A stretch of 9,119 nt of DNA from positions 1 to 9,119 of the forward strand of contig DASVDW010000206.1 in NCBI GenBank assembly GCA_036380925.1, written 5' to 3'. The notes beneath the pieces are model-generated. The model had not been told where the DNA came from, did not search any database, and worked only from the letters and a program-made list of their open reading frames with translations. The translations under genes and the position numbers were made by a program. This document shows, one piece after another, positions 1 to 7,156 of the stretch; the stretch's first letter is position 1, and every line of letters starts with the position of its first letter. The stretch comes from JAICLV01 sp036380925 (GTDB lineage Bacteria > Actinomycetota > Actinomycetes > Acidothermales > Acidothermaceae).

Positions 1-34
1 GCCGCAAGCCGCGGCCGCTAGGACGTGGACGTGG

Positions 35-472
35 TCAGCCGCCGAGCCCGTCCCGGCGGCGGTTCCAGCGATCTTCGAACCGCTGCATCACCGTGCGCTT
101 CGGCGAGACGCCGGCCACCGGCGCGCGGGCCGCGCGCCGACGGCGAAGGCGAAGCCCGCCACGCGACTTGACCTGAACCCGCGCCTTTGCCTCGCCACGG
201 TCGGGACCGCGCCGCCACAACGCCACGCCGTACAAGAACGACGCGAGCGCCAGCAAGAAGCCCGCGAATGTGATGGCGACAAGGCCGATCGCGATGCCGA
301 CCGGAAGCAACGCAAGCCCGACGAGCACGCCGGCGCCCGCGCGCACATAGCGGCGACGATGCCTGGCCTTGGGGTCGATCCCGCGAACTGTCGCGGCGAA
401 CTTCGGATCGTCGGCGTAGAGGTCTCGCTCGATCTGCTCGAGCACACGCTGCTCGTGCTCCGAGAGCGGCAC
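35..472 (-). CDS. DUF3040 domain membrane protein
   Basis: A 145-residue small membrane protein of the actinobacterial DUF3040 family, molecular function unknown. The N terminus (MPLSEHEQRVLEQIERDLYA, then DDPKFAATVRG) is the family signature. Two hydrophobic helices follow at about residues 45-64 and 67-86, then a strongly basic tail (residues 97-141) that is probably cytoplasmic. The start is GTG at 472; a GGGAGGG ribosome binding site (477-483) lies 4 bases upstream, and the MPLSEHE start fits the family. In many actinobacteria a DUF3040 gene lies just upstream of mraZ and the division and cell-wall (dcw) cluster. That cluster would lie beyond the left edge and cannot be confirmed here. 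The 226-bp gap from the upstream methyltransferase suggests it may have its own promoter, but I found no convincing one. Family call is confident; role is unknown. Confidence 0.93.
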   Translation of the reverse strand: MPLSEHEQRVLEQIERDLYADDPKFAATVRGIDPKARHRRRYVRAGAGVLVGLALLPVGIAIGLVAITFAGFLLALASFLYGVALWRRGPDRGEAKARVQVKSRGGLRLRRRRAARAPVAGVSPKRTVMQRFEDRWNRRRDGLGG

Positions 473-698
473 GGTGCCCTCCCAAGGACATCTACACCGC
501 GCGCCCCGCGAGGTGCGCGGCTATTTACCGACGCGCCGGCGAACCGCGCTACGACGGGAGGACCGCCGTGGCATTGCGAGCGCCGCTTGTTTCAGGATAC
601 GAGCCTGACCTGGACGGCGAAAGCCGCTTGAGCACAAGCGTGCGCTCCTGCTCTTCTATCGGCTGCCCACAGGTGATCTGGAGGGTCGTGCGACCGGA

Positions 699-1481
699 TC
701 AGTCGAGCCGGGCGATCACGTGCAACGCGGCGGCGACGTCGCGCAGCGCCGGCACGTCGGCGGCCTGCAACTCCAACTCGGCAAGCGCGTCAGCCGCCTG
801 CGGGTCGGCGTCGAGCGATGCGGCCGGGACGACGTCGGCGAACACCCGCGCACCATGAGTGGCCACGACGGTGAGGCCGGCCGCCTCGACGACCGACCGC
901 AAGCCGGACGACGAGAACCGCCGCGGCATCGGGTCATGCGGACCGTAGCGGCCGAGTGGATCGCGCAGCGCGTGCAGCGCCTCGTCGAAACGGCCCGCGA
1001 TCGCGCGATGGAGCGCCGCCGCCACCGCGTTGGCCGCCACGATGCTGACCAGTCCCTGCGGACGCAGGGCGCGCGCGACGCCGGCCAGGACCGCCACCGG
1101 ATCGTCGACCAGCTCCAGCACGGAGTGGCAGACGGCGAGATCGAACCCGCGCTGGCCGGTGTCGCCCGGCCCGGCGCCGGACAGCAGCAGCTCCGGGATG
1201 CTCGCGGCGTCACCCGGCACGCCGCGCACCCGCCCGGTGACACCCGCCTCCGCTGCGCGCCGCTCAAGAGCGGCGAGGGAGTCGGGGCTGGTGTCGACGA
1301 CCGTGACGCGGTGGCCCAATTCGGCGAGCGGGACGGCGATCCCGCCGGTGCCTCCACCGGCGTCCAGCACGTCAAGCTGCTCCCGGCCCAACGTCGCGGT
1401 GAGATCGGCGAGCGCCGCTTGGAGCGTGCGCCACATCAGCGCGTTGCGCACGGAGCTTCGCATGCGCAGCCGGTCCGCCAT
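699..1481 (-). CDS. class I SAM-dependent methyltransferase, CmoM-like
   Basis: A 260-residue Rossmann-fold methyltransferase. Visible motifs are the SAM-binding glycine loop VLDAGGGTGG (38-47), the acidic end of strand 2 in VTVVDTSPDSL (59-69, Asp63), GDA at 90-92, motif IV FDLAVCHSVLELVDDP (113-128), and LRPQGLVSIVAAN (139-151). The second half (an RF-x-EAL segment near 164-169, GARVFADVVP at 210-219) follows the plan of bacterial CmoM/SmtA, which methylates carboxymethoxyuridine at tRNA position 34. That likeness is from memory, and the substrate is inferred, not shown. The ATG at 1481 is preceded by GGGAGGG (1484-1490) with tight spacing; an in-frame ATG at 1463 is an alternative. The gene lies 67 bp downstream of the HEPN gene on the same strand, so it probably shares that gene's SOS promoter. 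The same methyltransferase type neighbours SAV_6107-type genes in other actinobacteria. Confidence 0.9.
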   Translation of the reverse strand: MADRLRMRSSVRNALMWRTLQAALADLTATLGREQLDVLDAGGGTGGIAVPLAELGHRVTVVDTSPDSLAALERRAAEAGVTGRVRGVPGDAASIPELLLSGAGPGDTGQRGFDLAVCHSVLELVDDPVAVLAGVARALRPQGLVSIVAANAVAAALHRAIAGRFDEALHALRDPLGRYGPHDPMPRRFSSSGLRSVVEAAGLTVVATHGARVFADVVPAASLDADPQAADALAELELQAADVPALRDVAAALHVIARLD

Positions 1482-1531
1482 CGCCCTCCCGCCCTCGCTG
1501 GCGTGCGTGCAGTGGAGTTGTCGGTGCGCAC

Positions 1532-1537
1532 ATTATC
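1532..1537 (-). promoter_or_regulatory. possible -10 element for the methyltransferase gene
   Basis: On the minus strand GATAAT (1537 to 1532) matches the sigma-70 -10 consensus at five of six bases and lies 51 bases upstream of the methyltransferase ATG, between it and the HEPN stop codon. There is no credible -35 hexamer 16-18 bases further upstream; the nearest, TTGAGC at 1552-1547, is only 9 bases away. It may be a weak internal promoter or chance. Confidence 0.25.
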
Positions 1538-1548
1538 TGGCTGATGGC

Positions 1549-2019
1549 TCAACTCGCGCGCGCGTCGAGCCGCAGCGCCGGCTGATGCGCAAGGCCGACC
1601 GTTGTCTCGGTGAGCGCGAGGAACGTCTCGACGTCGCGGAGCAGATCGTCCGCCTCCCGGGTGGTGACCACGCCCTCGATCGCCGCCTCGGCGGCCGCCC
1701 GTTTCGCGGCGCCAGCCGCGAAGAACGCCGCCCACTCGCCGAACTCGGGCGCCACCTCGCTGAGCAGCACCCAGGCGCTGCGCAGGCGGCGATCGCGTCG
1801 GCTGGTTTGCGCCGCAGGTCGGGCGCGCGTCGCGAGGACGGCGGCGGCGCACCGCAACGCGGCCAGATGGGCGGCCGCGTAGCGCTCATTGGGACGGGTG
1901 GCGGCCGCGGCCTCGTGCAAACCGTGGCGGGCGGCGGCGAGCAGCTGGTGGGTGGCCGCCGGCACCGGCGCGCGGTTGACCTGGGCGCGGTTGGCCTGGG
2001 CGCGTTCGGAAGTGTTCAT
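1549..2019 (-). CDS. SAV_6107-like HEPN domain protein, SOS-controlled
   Basis: A 156-residue, mostly helical protein of the SAV_6107 HEPN family. HEPN proteins are helical-bundle proteins, many acting as RNases or RNA-binding partners; this branch has no known function. Recognisable segments are NERYAAAHLAALRCAAAVLATRARP (residues 44-68), SAWVLLSEVAPEFGEWAAFF (81-100) and READDLLRDVETFL (121-134). The string R46-YAAA-H51 matches the R-x4-6-H pattern of HEPN RNases, but it sits at the start of an early helix rather than clearly in the usual active-site helix, so catalysis is uncertain. The N terminus has a five-residue repeat (RAQAN, RAQVN). The ATG at 2019 is chosen because a perfect AGGAGG (2028-2033) lies 8 bases upstream. 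The open frame runs on to 2220, but that extension crosses the LexA box and promoter and is not protein-like. It is the first gene downstream of its own SOS promoter, followed by the methyltransferase. Confidence 0.88.
   Translation of the reverse strand: MNTSERAQANRAQVNRAPVPAATHQLLAAARHGLHEAAAATRPNERYAAAHLAALRCAAAVLATRARPAAQTSRRDRRLRSAWVLLSEVAPEFGEWAAFFAAGAAKRAAAEAAIEGVVTTREADDLLRDVETFLALTETTVGLAHQPALRLDARAS
1967..2008 (-). repeat. 15-bp tandem repeat inside the HEPN gene
   Basis: About 2.8 copies of a 15-bp unit (plus-strand form GGGCGCGGTTGRCCT) lie at the 5' end of the HEPN gene. They encode a five-residue period, RAQAN then RAQVN then RAPVP. The period is a multiple of three, so copy-number change would keep the frame. 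It lies outside the conserved helices, in a presumably flexible N-terminal tail. Confidence 0.7.
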
Positions 2020-2027
2020 CCCCACCG

Positions 2028-2033
2028 CCTCCT
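2028..2033 (-). promoter_or_regulatory. ribosome binding site of the HEPN gene
   Basis: On the minus strand AGGAGG is a full match to the anti-Shine-Dalgarno core, with an 8-base spacer to the ATG at 2019. It fixes that start against the longer open frame beginning at 2220. It is the strongest ribosome binding site noticed in the window. Confidence 0.85.
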
Positions 2034-2078
2034 GCTCGCCATCGACCGGCCACTTCTCACCGCGAACGAGTGCGGTGC

Positions 2079-2111
2079 CCGGGCCGCGGCGGGTCGAGGA
2101 CCGCGGCCCGG
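2079..2111 (-). other. 11-bp GC hairpin in the HEPN gene leader
   Basis: CCGGGCCGCGG (2079-2089) and CCGCGGCCCGG (2101-2111) are exact inverted repeats around an 11-base loop, giving an 11-bp stem made only of G-C pairs. It lies 112 bases past the dnaE2 stop codon, inside the leader of the HEPN transcript, and about 60 bases before its ATG. No run of U follows on the minus strand, so it is not a classic intrinsic terminator. It could be a Rho-type or pausing element insulating the genes from mutasome read-through, a stabilising 3' end for the dnaE2 mRNA, or a leader structure affecting HEPN expression. Confidence 0.7.
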
Positions 2112-2160
2112 ACAACGAACTTTCGAGCGCCCCGGCGCTCTGCTGTGTTCCCTCCGGTGT

Positions 2161-2176
2161 TCGAACGTATGTTCGA
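2161..2176. promoter_or_regulatory. LexA (SOS) box of the HEPN-methyltransferase unit
   Basis: TCGAACGTATGTTCGA matches the actinobacterial LexA operator TCGAAC-N4-GTTCGA at every defined base. The symmetry extends outward: both halves read as GTTCGAAC, so only the central GTAT breaks a 22-bp palindrome (2158-2179). It starts just after the predicted transcription start of the HEPN promoter, where a bound repressor would block RNA polymerase. It lies past the dnaE2 stop, so it cannot be serving dnaE2. Confidence 0.92.
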
Positions 2177-2185
2177 ACAGATGCA

Positions 2186-2214
2186 ACAGTAGGTGGCCAC
2201 CGAGGCAGCGTCAA
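2186..2214 (-). promoter_or_regulatory. sigma-70 type promoter of the HEPN gene
   Basis: On the minus strand, -35 TTGACG (2214-2209) and -10 TACTGT (2191-2186) are separated by exactly 17 bases. The -35 matches consensus at five of six positions and the -10 fits the TAnnnT form common in actinobacteria. The start point would fall near 2179, next to the LexA box. The -35 begins 9 bases after the dnaE2 stop codon, so a complete promoter and operator fit in the gap between the genes. Confidence 0.75.
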
Positions 2215-2222
2215 GCTCATAG

Positions 2223-5200
2223 TCAGCGGAAATCACGTGAGGCCTTCCGCAGCCCGAGCGGCAGCCGCTCCAACCGCTCGGCGACCACGTTCACAACCCC
2301 CTGCTCGCGCTCCAAACGGCCGCGGACGAGCAGCGCGGCGGCGGTGCGGGCGACCCGGCGATAGCGGGTCCAAACGCCTTTGGAGCAGATGACGTTGACC
2401 ATGCCGGTCTCGTCCTCGAGGTTGAGGAACGTCGTCCCGCTGGCGGTCGCGGGTCGCTGCCAATGCGTCACCACGCCACCGACCAGCACCCGTCGTCCGG
2501 GTTCTCGGGTTTTCAGCGCCGCAGCCGGGATCACCCCAAGCGCGTCGAGCCGCGCCCGCACATGCCGGGTCGGGTATCCGTCGGTGGTGATCGCGGTCGC
2601 CCACAAGTCGGCCGCGGTGACCTCGACGTCGCTCATCGGCGGCAGCACGGGCGCGCGCTCGCCGAGGACGACGCCCTCGAGCCGGCCCGGTGTGGCCTGC
2701 GCCGCCGCGCCCGCCGCCCACAACGCTTCGCGGCGCGACAACCCGAAACAGTCGAAGGCGCCGGCGGTGGCGAGCGACTCGACCTGAGCGGCCGACAGGC
2801 CAACGCGATGCACGAGGTCGGCCATGTTGCGATACGGCCGGCCCTCGGCGATCCGCTGTGCCAACGGCTCGCCAATGCCACGCACCGAGAGCAGCCCCAG
2901 TCGAATCGCGCACTCCCCCGACTCGGCCCGTTCCAGCGTGGCTTTCGCCGCGCTCTCGTTGACATCAGGACGACGGACCTCGACGCCGTGCCGTCGCGCG
3001 TCGGCCACCAGCGACTGCGGCGAGTAGAAGCCCATCGGCTGCGCGTTGAGCAGCGCGGCGCAAAAGGCCGCCGGGTAACGCAGTTTCAGCCACGAGCTCG
3101 CGTACACCAGGTAGGCGAAGCTGATCGAGTGGCTCTCGGGAAAGCCGAAGTGCGCGAACGCGGTCAGCTTCTCGTAGATCTCGTCGGCGACGGCGCCGGT
3201 GATGCCGTTCTCCGCCATGCCGGTGTAAAGCTTGTCGCGCATGCGCTCCATGCGCGCAGTTGAGCGTTTGGCGCTCATCGCCTGCCGCAGTTGGTCTGAC
3301 TCGGACGGCGTCAACCCCACGACGTCGATCGCCATCTGCATCACTTGCTCTTGAAAAAGCGGCACGCCATACGTGCGCTCGAGCGAATTCTTCAACAATG
3401 GATGGGCATACGTCGCCGGCTCCAAACCGTTGCGGCGGCGGATGAACGGGTGCACAGACCCACCTTGAATTGGCCCCGGTCGGATGATGGCCACCTCGGT
3501 GACGAGGTCGTAGAACTCGCGCGGCTTCAACCGCGGCAATGTCGCCATCTGCGCGCGGCTCTCGACCTGGAAGACGCCAACCGAATCGGCCGCGCACAAC
3601 ATGTCGTAGACCTTCGGGTCTTCGCGCGGGATGTTGTCGAGGGTCAGCTCGACGCCGTGGTGCTCGCGGATCAAATCGAAACAGCCGTGCAGCGCCGACA
3701 GCATGCCAAGGCCGAGAAGGTCGAACTTCACCAGCCCGGTGCGGGCGCAATCGTCCTTGTCCCACTGCAAAACGGTGCGATTCTCCATGCGCGCCCACTC
3801 GACCGGGCACACCTCGGTGACCGGCCGGTCGCAGATCACCATGCCACCGGAGTGAATGCCGAGATGCCGCGGAAATCCCAACACCTGCTCGGCAAGCTGG
3901 ACGACGTCGTCGGGGACGTCGTGGTCGGGCGCCGCGTCGTCAGCGGTTATCGAGCCCCAACGGTCGAGCTGTTTCGACCACGCGTCTTGCTGCCCTGCCG
4001 AGTAACCAAGGGCTTTCGCCATGTCGCGAACCGCCGACTTGGGCCGGTAGGTGATGACGTTGGCCACCTGCGCCGTGCGGGTGCGGCCGTAGCGCTCGTA
4101 CACGTGCTGGATGACTTCCTCGCGTCGTCCGCTTTCGATGTCGAGGTCGATGTCGGGCGGACCGTCGCGCTCGGGCGCGAGAAAGCGCTCGAACAGCAGC
4201 TTGAAGAACACCGGGTCGGCCTTGGTGATCCCGATGGCGTAACAGACCGCCGAGTTGGCCGCCGAACCACGACCCTGGCACAAGATGTCGTTGGCCCGGC
4301 AGAACTCGACGATCTCCCAGACGATCAGGAAATAGCCTGGGAAGTCGAGTTTTTCGATGACGTCGAGCTCGTGCTCGAGCTGCCTGTAGGCGCCGGGTTG
4401 GCGCTCCGCCTCTGGCGGCCCGTACTTTCGCAGCGCGCCCTGCATGGTGAGGTGGCGCAGGTAGCTCATCTCGGTGTGGCCTGGCGGCACTGGGAAGTCC
4501 GGCAACCGCGGGGCGACCAACGACAGGTCGAACGCGCACTCCTTGCCGATGCGCGCGGCCAACTCGACGGCGCCTGGATACCGCGCGAACAGCCGCGCCA
4601 TCTCGGCGCCAGAACGCAAATGCGCGGTGGGCGCGGCGGGCAGCCAACCGTCCATGTCGTCAAGGCTGCGACGAGCCCGGACGGCGGCGAGCGCGGCCCC
4701 CAGCGCCCCGCGCCTCGGGTTGGCGTAATGCGCGTTGGCGGTGGCGACCACACCGAGATCGCGGCCGCGCGCCAACTCGAACAGCTGGTCGTTGCGGGTG
4801 GAGTCGAGCGGGTCGGCGCGGTCGGTGAGCTCGACGACGACGTTGTCGGAGCCGAACATCTCGACCAGCCGGTCGAGCCGCTCCCCCGCTGCGGAGACTC
4901 CTTGTTTTTCAAGGGCTTTTGGCACGATCCCTTTGCGGCAACCGGTGAGGATCAGCCAGTGCCCGCCATGGGCGTCAGCCAGCGAGTCGAAGTCGTAGAT
5001 CGGCCGGCCCTTCTCCTTGCCGGCGAGTTGCGCCTCGCTGATCGTCATCGCCAACCGGCGATAGCCCTCGGGGTCGCGAGCGAGCACCAGCAGGTGCTCG
5101 CCCTCCGGGTCGGCGACGCCGTTTTGCGGCGCGCGCAGGCCAAGCGACAACTCCGCCCCGAACACGGTCGCGACACCGAGTTCGGCGGCCGCCTCGGCGA

Positions 5201-5522
5201 AGCGCACCACACCGTAAAAGCCGTCGTGGTCGGTGATCGCGAGCGCGGTCAGGCCGAGTCGAGCGGCCTCCTCGGCCAACTCCTCGGGCTCGCTGGCGCC
5301 GTCGAGAAAACTGAAGTTGGAGTGGCAGTGCAGCTCGGCGTACGGCACGACGTCGACGGGCGGCGCGGCCAGCTCGGGCGGCTGGTAGGGCTCACGCTTG
5401 CGCGACCAGGCAGGGCTGTCGCCACCGTCGGGCCGGTCAGGCGACGACCCCCCGGTTTTCGGCCGCCCGGCGTACCGCCGCTCCAGCTCCGACCAGGGAA
5501 TCGCCGGGTTACCCCACCCCAT
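2223..5522 (-). CDS. dnaE2: error-prone DNA polymerase III alpha subunit DnaE2
   Basis: C-family polymerase of 1,099 residues, the lesion-bypass enzyme of the SOS mutasome, which works with ImuA' and ImuB in induced mutagenesis. The opening MGWGNPAIPWSELERR and closing SRDFR are typical of DnaE2. The N-terminal PHP domain has LHCHSNFSFLDG (from residue 64) and TDHDG (97-101). The palm holds GRGSAANSAVCYAIGIT and the catalytic aspartates of PDIDLD (D458, D460), with the third in VKFDLLGL (D601). FGFPESHSISFAYLVYASSWLK (792-813) distinguishes it from the replicative DnaE1. A helix-hairpin-helix region (SVRGIGEPLAQRI) and an OB fold (about 1010-1080) follow. All key residues are present. The ATG at 5522 is chosen by family start; an in-frame GTG at 5543 has a better ribosome binding site (GGAG, 7-base spacer) and would add 7 residues. 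The gap from imuB is 44 bp, same operon. Confidence 0.97.
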   Translation of the reverse strand: MGWGNPAIPWSELERRYAGRPKTGGSSPDRPDGGDSPAWSRKREPYQPPELAAPPVDVVPYAELHCHSNFSFLDGASEPEELAEEAARLGLTALAITDHDGFYGVVRFAEAAAELGVATVFGAELSLGLRAPQNGVADPEGEHLLVLARDPEGYRRLAMTISEAQLAGKEKGRPIYDFDSLADAHGGHWLILTGCRKGIVPKALEKQGVSAAGERLDRLVEMFGSDNVVVELTDRADPLDSTRNDQLFELARGRDLGVVATANAHYANPRRGALGAALAAVRARRSLDDMDGWLPAAPTAHLRSGAEMARLFARYPGAVELAARIGKECAFDLSLVAPRLPDFPVPPGHTEMSYLRHLTMQGALRKYGPPEAERQPGAYRQLEHELDVIEKLDFPGYFLIVWEIVEFCRANDILCQGRGSAANSAVCYAIGITKADPVFFKLLFERFLAPERDGPPDIDLDIESGRREEVIQHVYERYGRTRTAQVANVITYRPKSAVRDMAKALGYSAGQQDAWSKQLDRWGSITADDAAPDHDVPDDVVQLAEQVLGFPRHLGIHSGGMVICDRPVTEVCPVEWARMENRTVLQWDKDDCARTGLVKFDLLGLGMLSALHGCFDLIREHHGVELTLDNIPREDPKVYDMLCAADSVGVFQVESRAQMATLPRLKPREFYDLVTEVAIIRPGPIQGGSVHPFIRRRNGLEPATYAHPLLKNSLERTYGVPLFQEQVMQMAIDVVGLTPSESDQLRQAMSAKRSTARMERMRDKLYTGMAENGITGAVADEIYEKLTAFAHFGFPESHSISFAYLVYASSWLKLRYPAAFCAALLNAQPMGFYSPQSLVADARRHGVEVRRPDVNESAAKATLERAESGECAIRLGLLSVRGIGEPLAQRIAEGRPYRNMADLVHRVGLSAAQVESLATAGAFDCFGLSRREALWAAGAAAQATPGRLEGVVLGERAPVLPPMSDVEVTAADLWATAITTDGYPTRHVRARLDALGVIPAAALKTREPGRRVLVGGVVTHWQRPATASGTTFLNLEDETGMVNVICSKGVWTRYRRVARTAAALLVRGRLEREQGVVNVVAERLERLPLGLRKASRDFR

Positions 5523-5566
5523 GCCGCCACCCGCCCAAAGCACGCGATTTCTCCGCCGACGATTTC

Positions 5567-7141
5567 TCAGTCATAGCAAGCCTCGACCAGCCACCGGCCG
5601 GCTTCGAAGGCGAGCAGCCACCCGGCGCCGTCGGCCGTGCTGACCTGAAACCGGGCGCGTTTCCGCGCAGCGGCGTCGTCCCACCACCGGACGTGCAGCG
5701 GCCACGGCCCGGCCCAACCGACGATCTCGACCGGCGCACGCGACTCGACCCGCAAAAACCCCGGCGCCGCGGAGACGGCCAGCCGCTCGTCGACCTCGAC
5801 CGGCGACCCGTCAACCGCCGTCACGACCGCCGCCCTCGGCGCCGTCAACACGGTGGCCGGCGACGGCGACGGCAACCGGCCAGGCCACGGGCATGCGTCG
5901 CCGGGCGACGTCTCGCGCGGCTCACCCCACGGCACCAACCGCACCTGCTCAGCCAACTCCCGGCCGCCACCGACGACCGCGGTGACCACGGCGTCAGGCC
6001 CCAATAATCCCTGCACCCGAGCAAGCGCGCGCTCGACCTGCTCGATGTCACCAATGCCGGAGAAATCGCTGCCCCATAAGGAGAGTTGCCGCCCAACGTC
6101 AGGCGTCACCTCGTCGGGCAGCAGCCGCAAAACCACCAGCCCGCCGGTGGGCCGGCCATGATGCGATCGAATGCCGCCCGACAGCCAACCGTCGAGCTGC
6201 CAGCGGGTGCGGTCGGCGATCGCGGACGACGAGAACCCCGCGGTCGAGACACCGCCGTGCCGCCAACTGCGGGCCAGCTGCTCGCCGCTTTCGGTGCGCG
6301 CCTCGATGCTGATCCGCACGCAGGCCAGCCCGCGCGCGACCAGCCGGTCGTGCAGTTGCTCCGCCAGCGTCTTGGCCACGAACGTCGCGGTGTCGACCCG
6401 CTCGATCGGCGGGTCGAGCGCCATTTCGACCGCGAGGTCGGGCGGCGCTTTGCGGGCGGACGGCGGCCGCGCCTCGAAACCGTGCGCGAGATCGTGCGCG
6501 TAGGCGGCGTCAGGGCCGAACCGGGCAAGCACGTCGGCCCGCGGCAGCGCGGCGAAGTCACCGAGCGTGCGCACGCCGAGTCGGATCAGCAGGTCGGCGA
6601 GATCGGGCCGGTCAAGCGCCCGAATTGGCAGCGGGGCAAGGAATTCCGCCGACTCACCAGGCTGGACGATGTGCGCGGCGTACGCGGCTTGGGTGGCGGC
6701 GAAGCTGCCGTCGGCGAGACCAAGTTGGACGTCGTAGCCGGTCTCGTCGGAGACGGTCGCGGAAACCTTTGCCAGCAAAGGCAATTCGCCCTTGTAATAG
6801 CGGATCGCGCCACGGGCGGCGGCCACGACAAGCCCTGGCCGGACGATCTCGACACCGGGCGCCAGCGCCTCGACCGACTCGACGACCGGCTCGAAAACCC
6901 TGGCGTCGCGGGCGGGGTCGTCGGGATAGACCACCAGCTCGGGGCAGCGCGACTGCGCGTCGCGACGGCGTTGGCCACGCCGCACGCCGTCGAGCCGGGC
7001 GGCCGCGGAACAGGCGAAAACCCGGCCGGCTCGCAGCACCGCGCCCGGCTGGTCGACGGCGCCGCCGGCGGCGATCACCGGCCAGTCAGGGCACCAGATC
7101 GCCAAGGTGCGAACCGCTCGGTTGCTGAGATTGCCGCCCAC
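5567..7141 (-). CDS. imuB: ImuB, inactive Y-family polymerase of the mutasome
   Basis: A 524-residue Y-family polymerase relative that acts as an adaptor linking DnaE2 and ImuA' to the sliding clamp. The N terminus reads RTLAIWCPDWPV (11-22) where active DinB enzymes have a metal-binding aspartate in a V-D-x-D-x-F type motif. The second acidic pair is also missing, since the matching region reads EIVRPGLVVAAARGA (98-112). It should therefore not polymerise. A thumb-like helix-hairpin-helix lies near 178-200 and a little-finger-like region near 235-345. QLSLWG (352-357) is a clear beta-clamp binding motif, followed by the family's long C-terminal extension. The GTG at 7141 has AGAGG (7149-7153) 7 bases upstream and lies 15 bases after the imuA' stop, which indicates co-transcription. 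Confidence 0.95.
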   Translation of the reverse strand: MGGNLSNRAVRTLAIWCPDWPVIAAGGAVDQPGAVLRAGRVFACSAAARLDGVRRGQRRRDAQSRCPELVVYPDDPARDARVFEPVVESVEALAPGVEIVRPGLVVAAARGAIRYYKGELPLLAKVSATVSDETGYDVQLGLADGSFAATQAAYAAHIVQPGESAEFLAPLPIRALDRPDLADLLIRLGVRTLGDFAALPRADVLARFGPDAAYAHDLAHGFEARPPSARKAPPDLAVEMALDPPIERVDTATFVAKTLAEQLHDRLVARGLACVRISIEARTESGEQLARSWRHGGVSTAGFSSSAIADRTRWQLDGWLSGGIRSHHGRPTGGLVVLRLLPDEVTPDVGRQLSLWGSDFSGIGDIEQVERALARVQGLLGPDAVVTAVVGGGRELAEQVRLVPWGEPRETSPGDACPWPGRLPSPSPATVLTAPRAAVVTAVDGSPVEVDERLAVSAAPGFLRVESRAPVEIVGWAGPWPLHVRWWDDAAARKRARFQVSTADGAGWLLAFEAGRWLVEACYD

Positions 7142-7156
7142 CGCAACGCCTCTTGG

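Noticed and set aside
497..520. 6-bp GC hairpin before the DUF3040 ribosome binding site, with a TAAATA at 522-527 as a possible -10
   Set aside because: The stem is short for such GC-rich DNA and no -35 hexamer lies at the right distance; not enough to call a promoter or leader structure.
684..695. Near-palindrome GGTCGTGCGACC just after the methyltransferase stop as a terminator
   Set aside because: The stem is only 4-5 bp, the loop is very short and there is no U tract.
2114..2132. Possible second LexA box in the HEPN leader (minus-strand TCGAAAGTTCG)
   Set aside because: The half-sites are only one base apart instead of four, so it does not fit the operator.
2020..2220. Upstream extension of the HEPN reading frame to an ATG at 2220
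   Set aside because: It runs through the promoter, the LexA box and the GC hairpin, its translation is not like any conserved domain, and the AGGAGG before 2019 marks the true start.
3345..5576. Long plus-strand open frame (743 codons) opposite dnaE2
   Set aside because: It is antisense to a fully conserved DnaE2 with all catalytic motifs; its length comes from high GC content, and the translation shows no recognisable domain.
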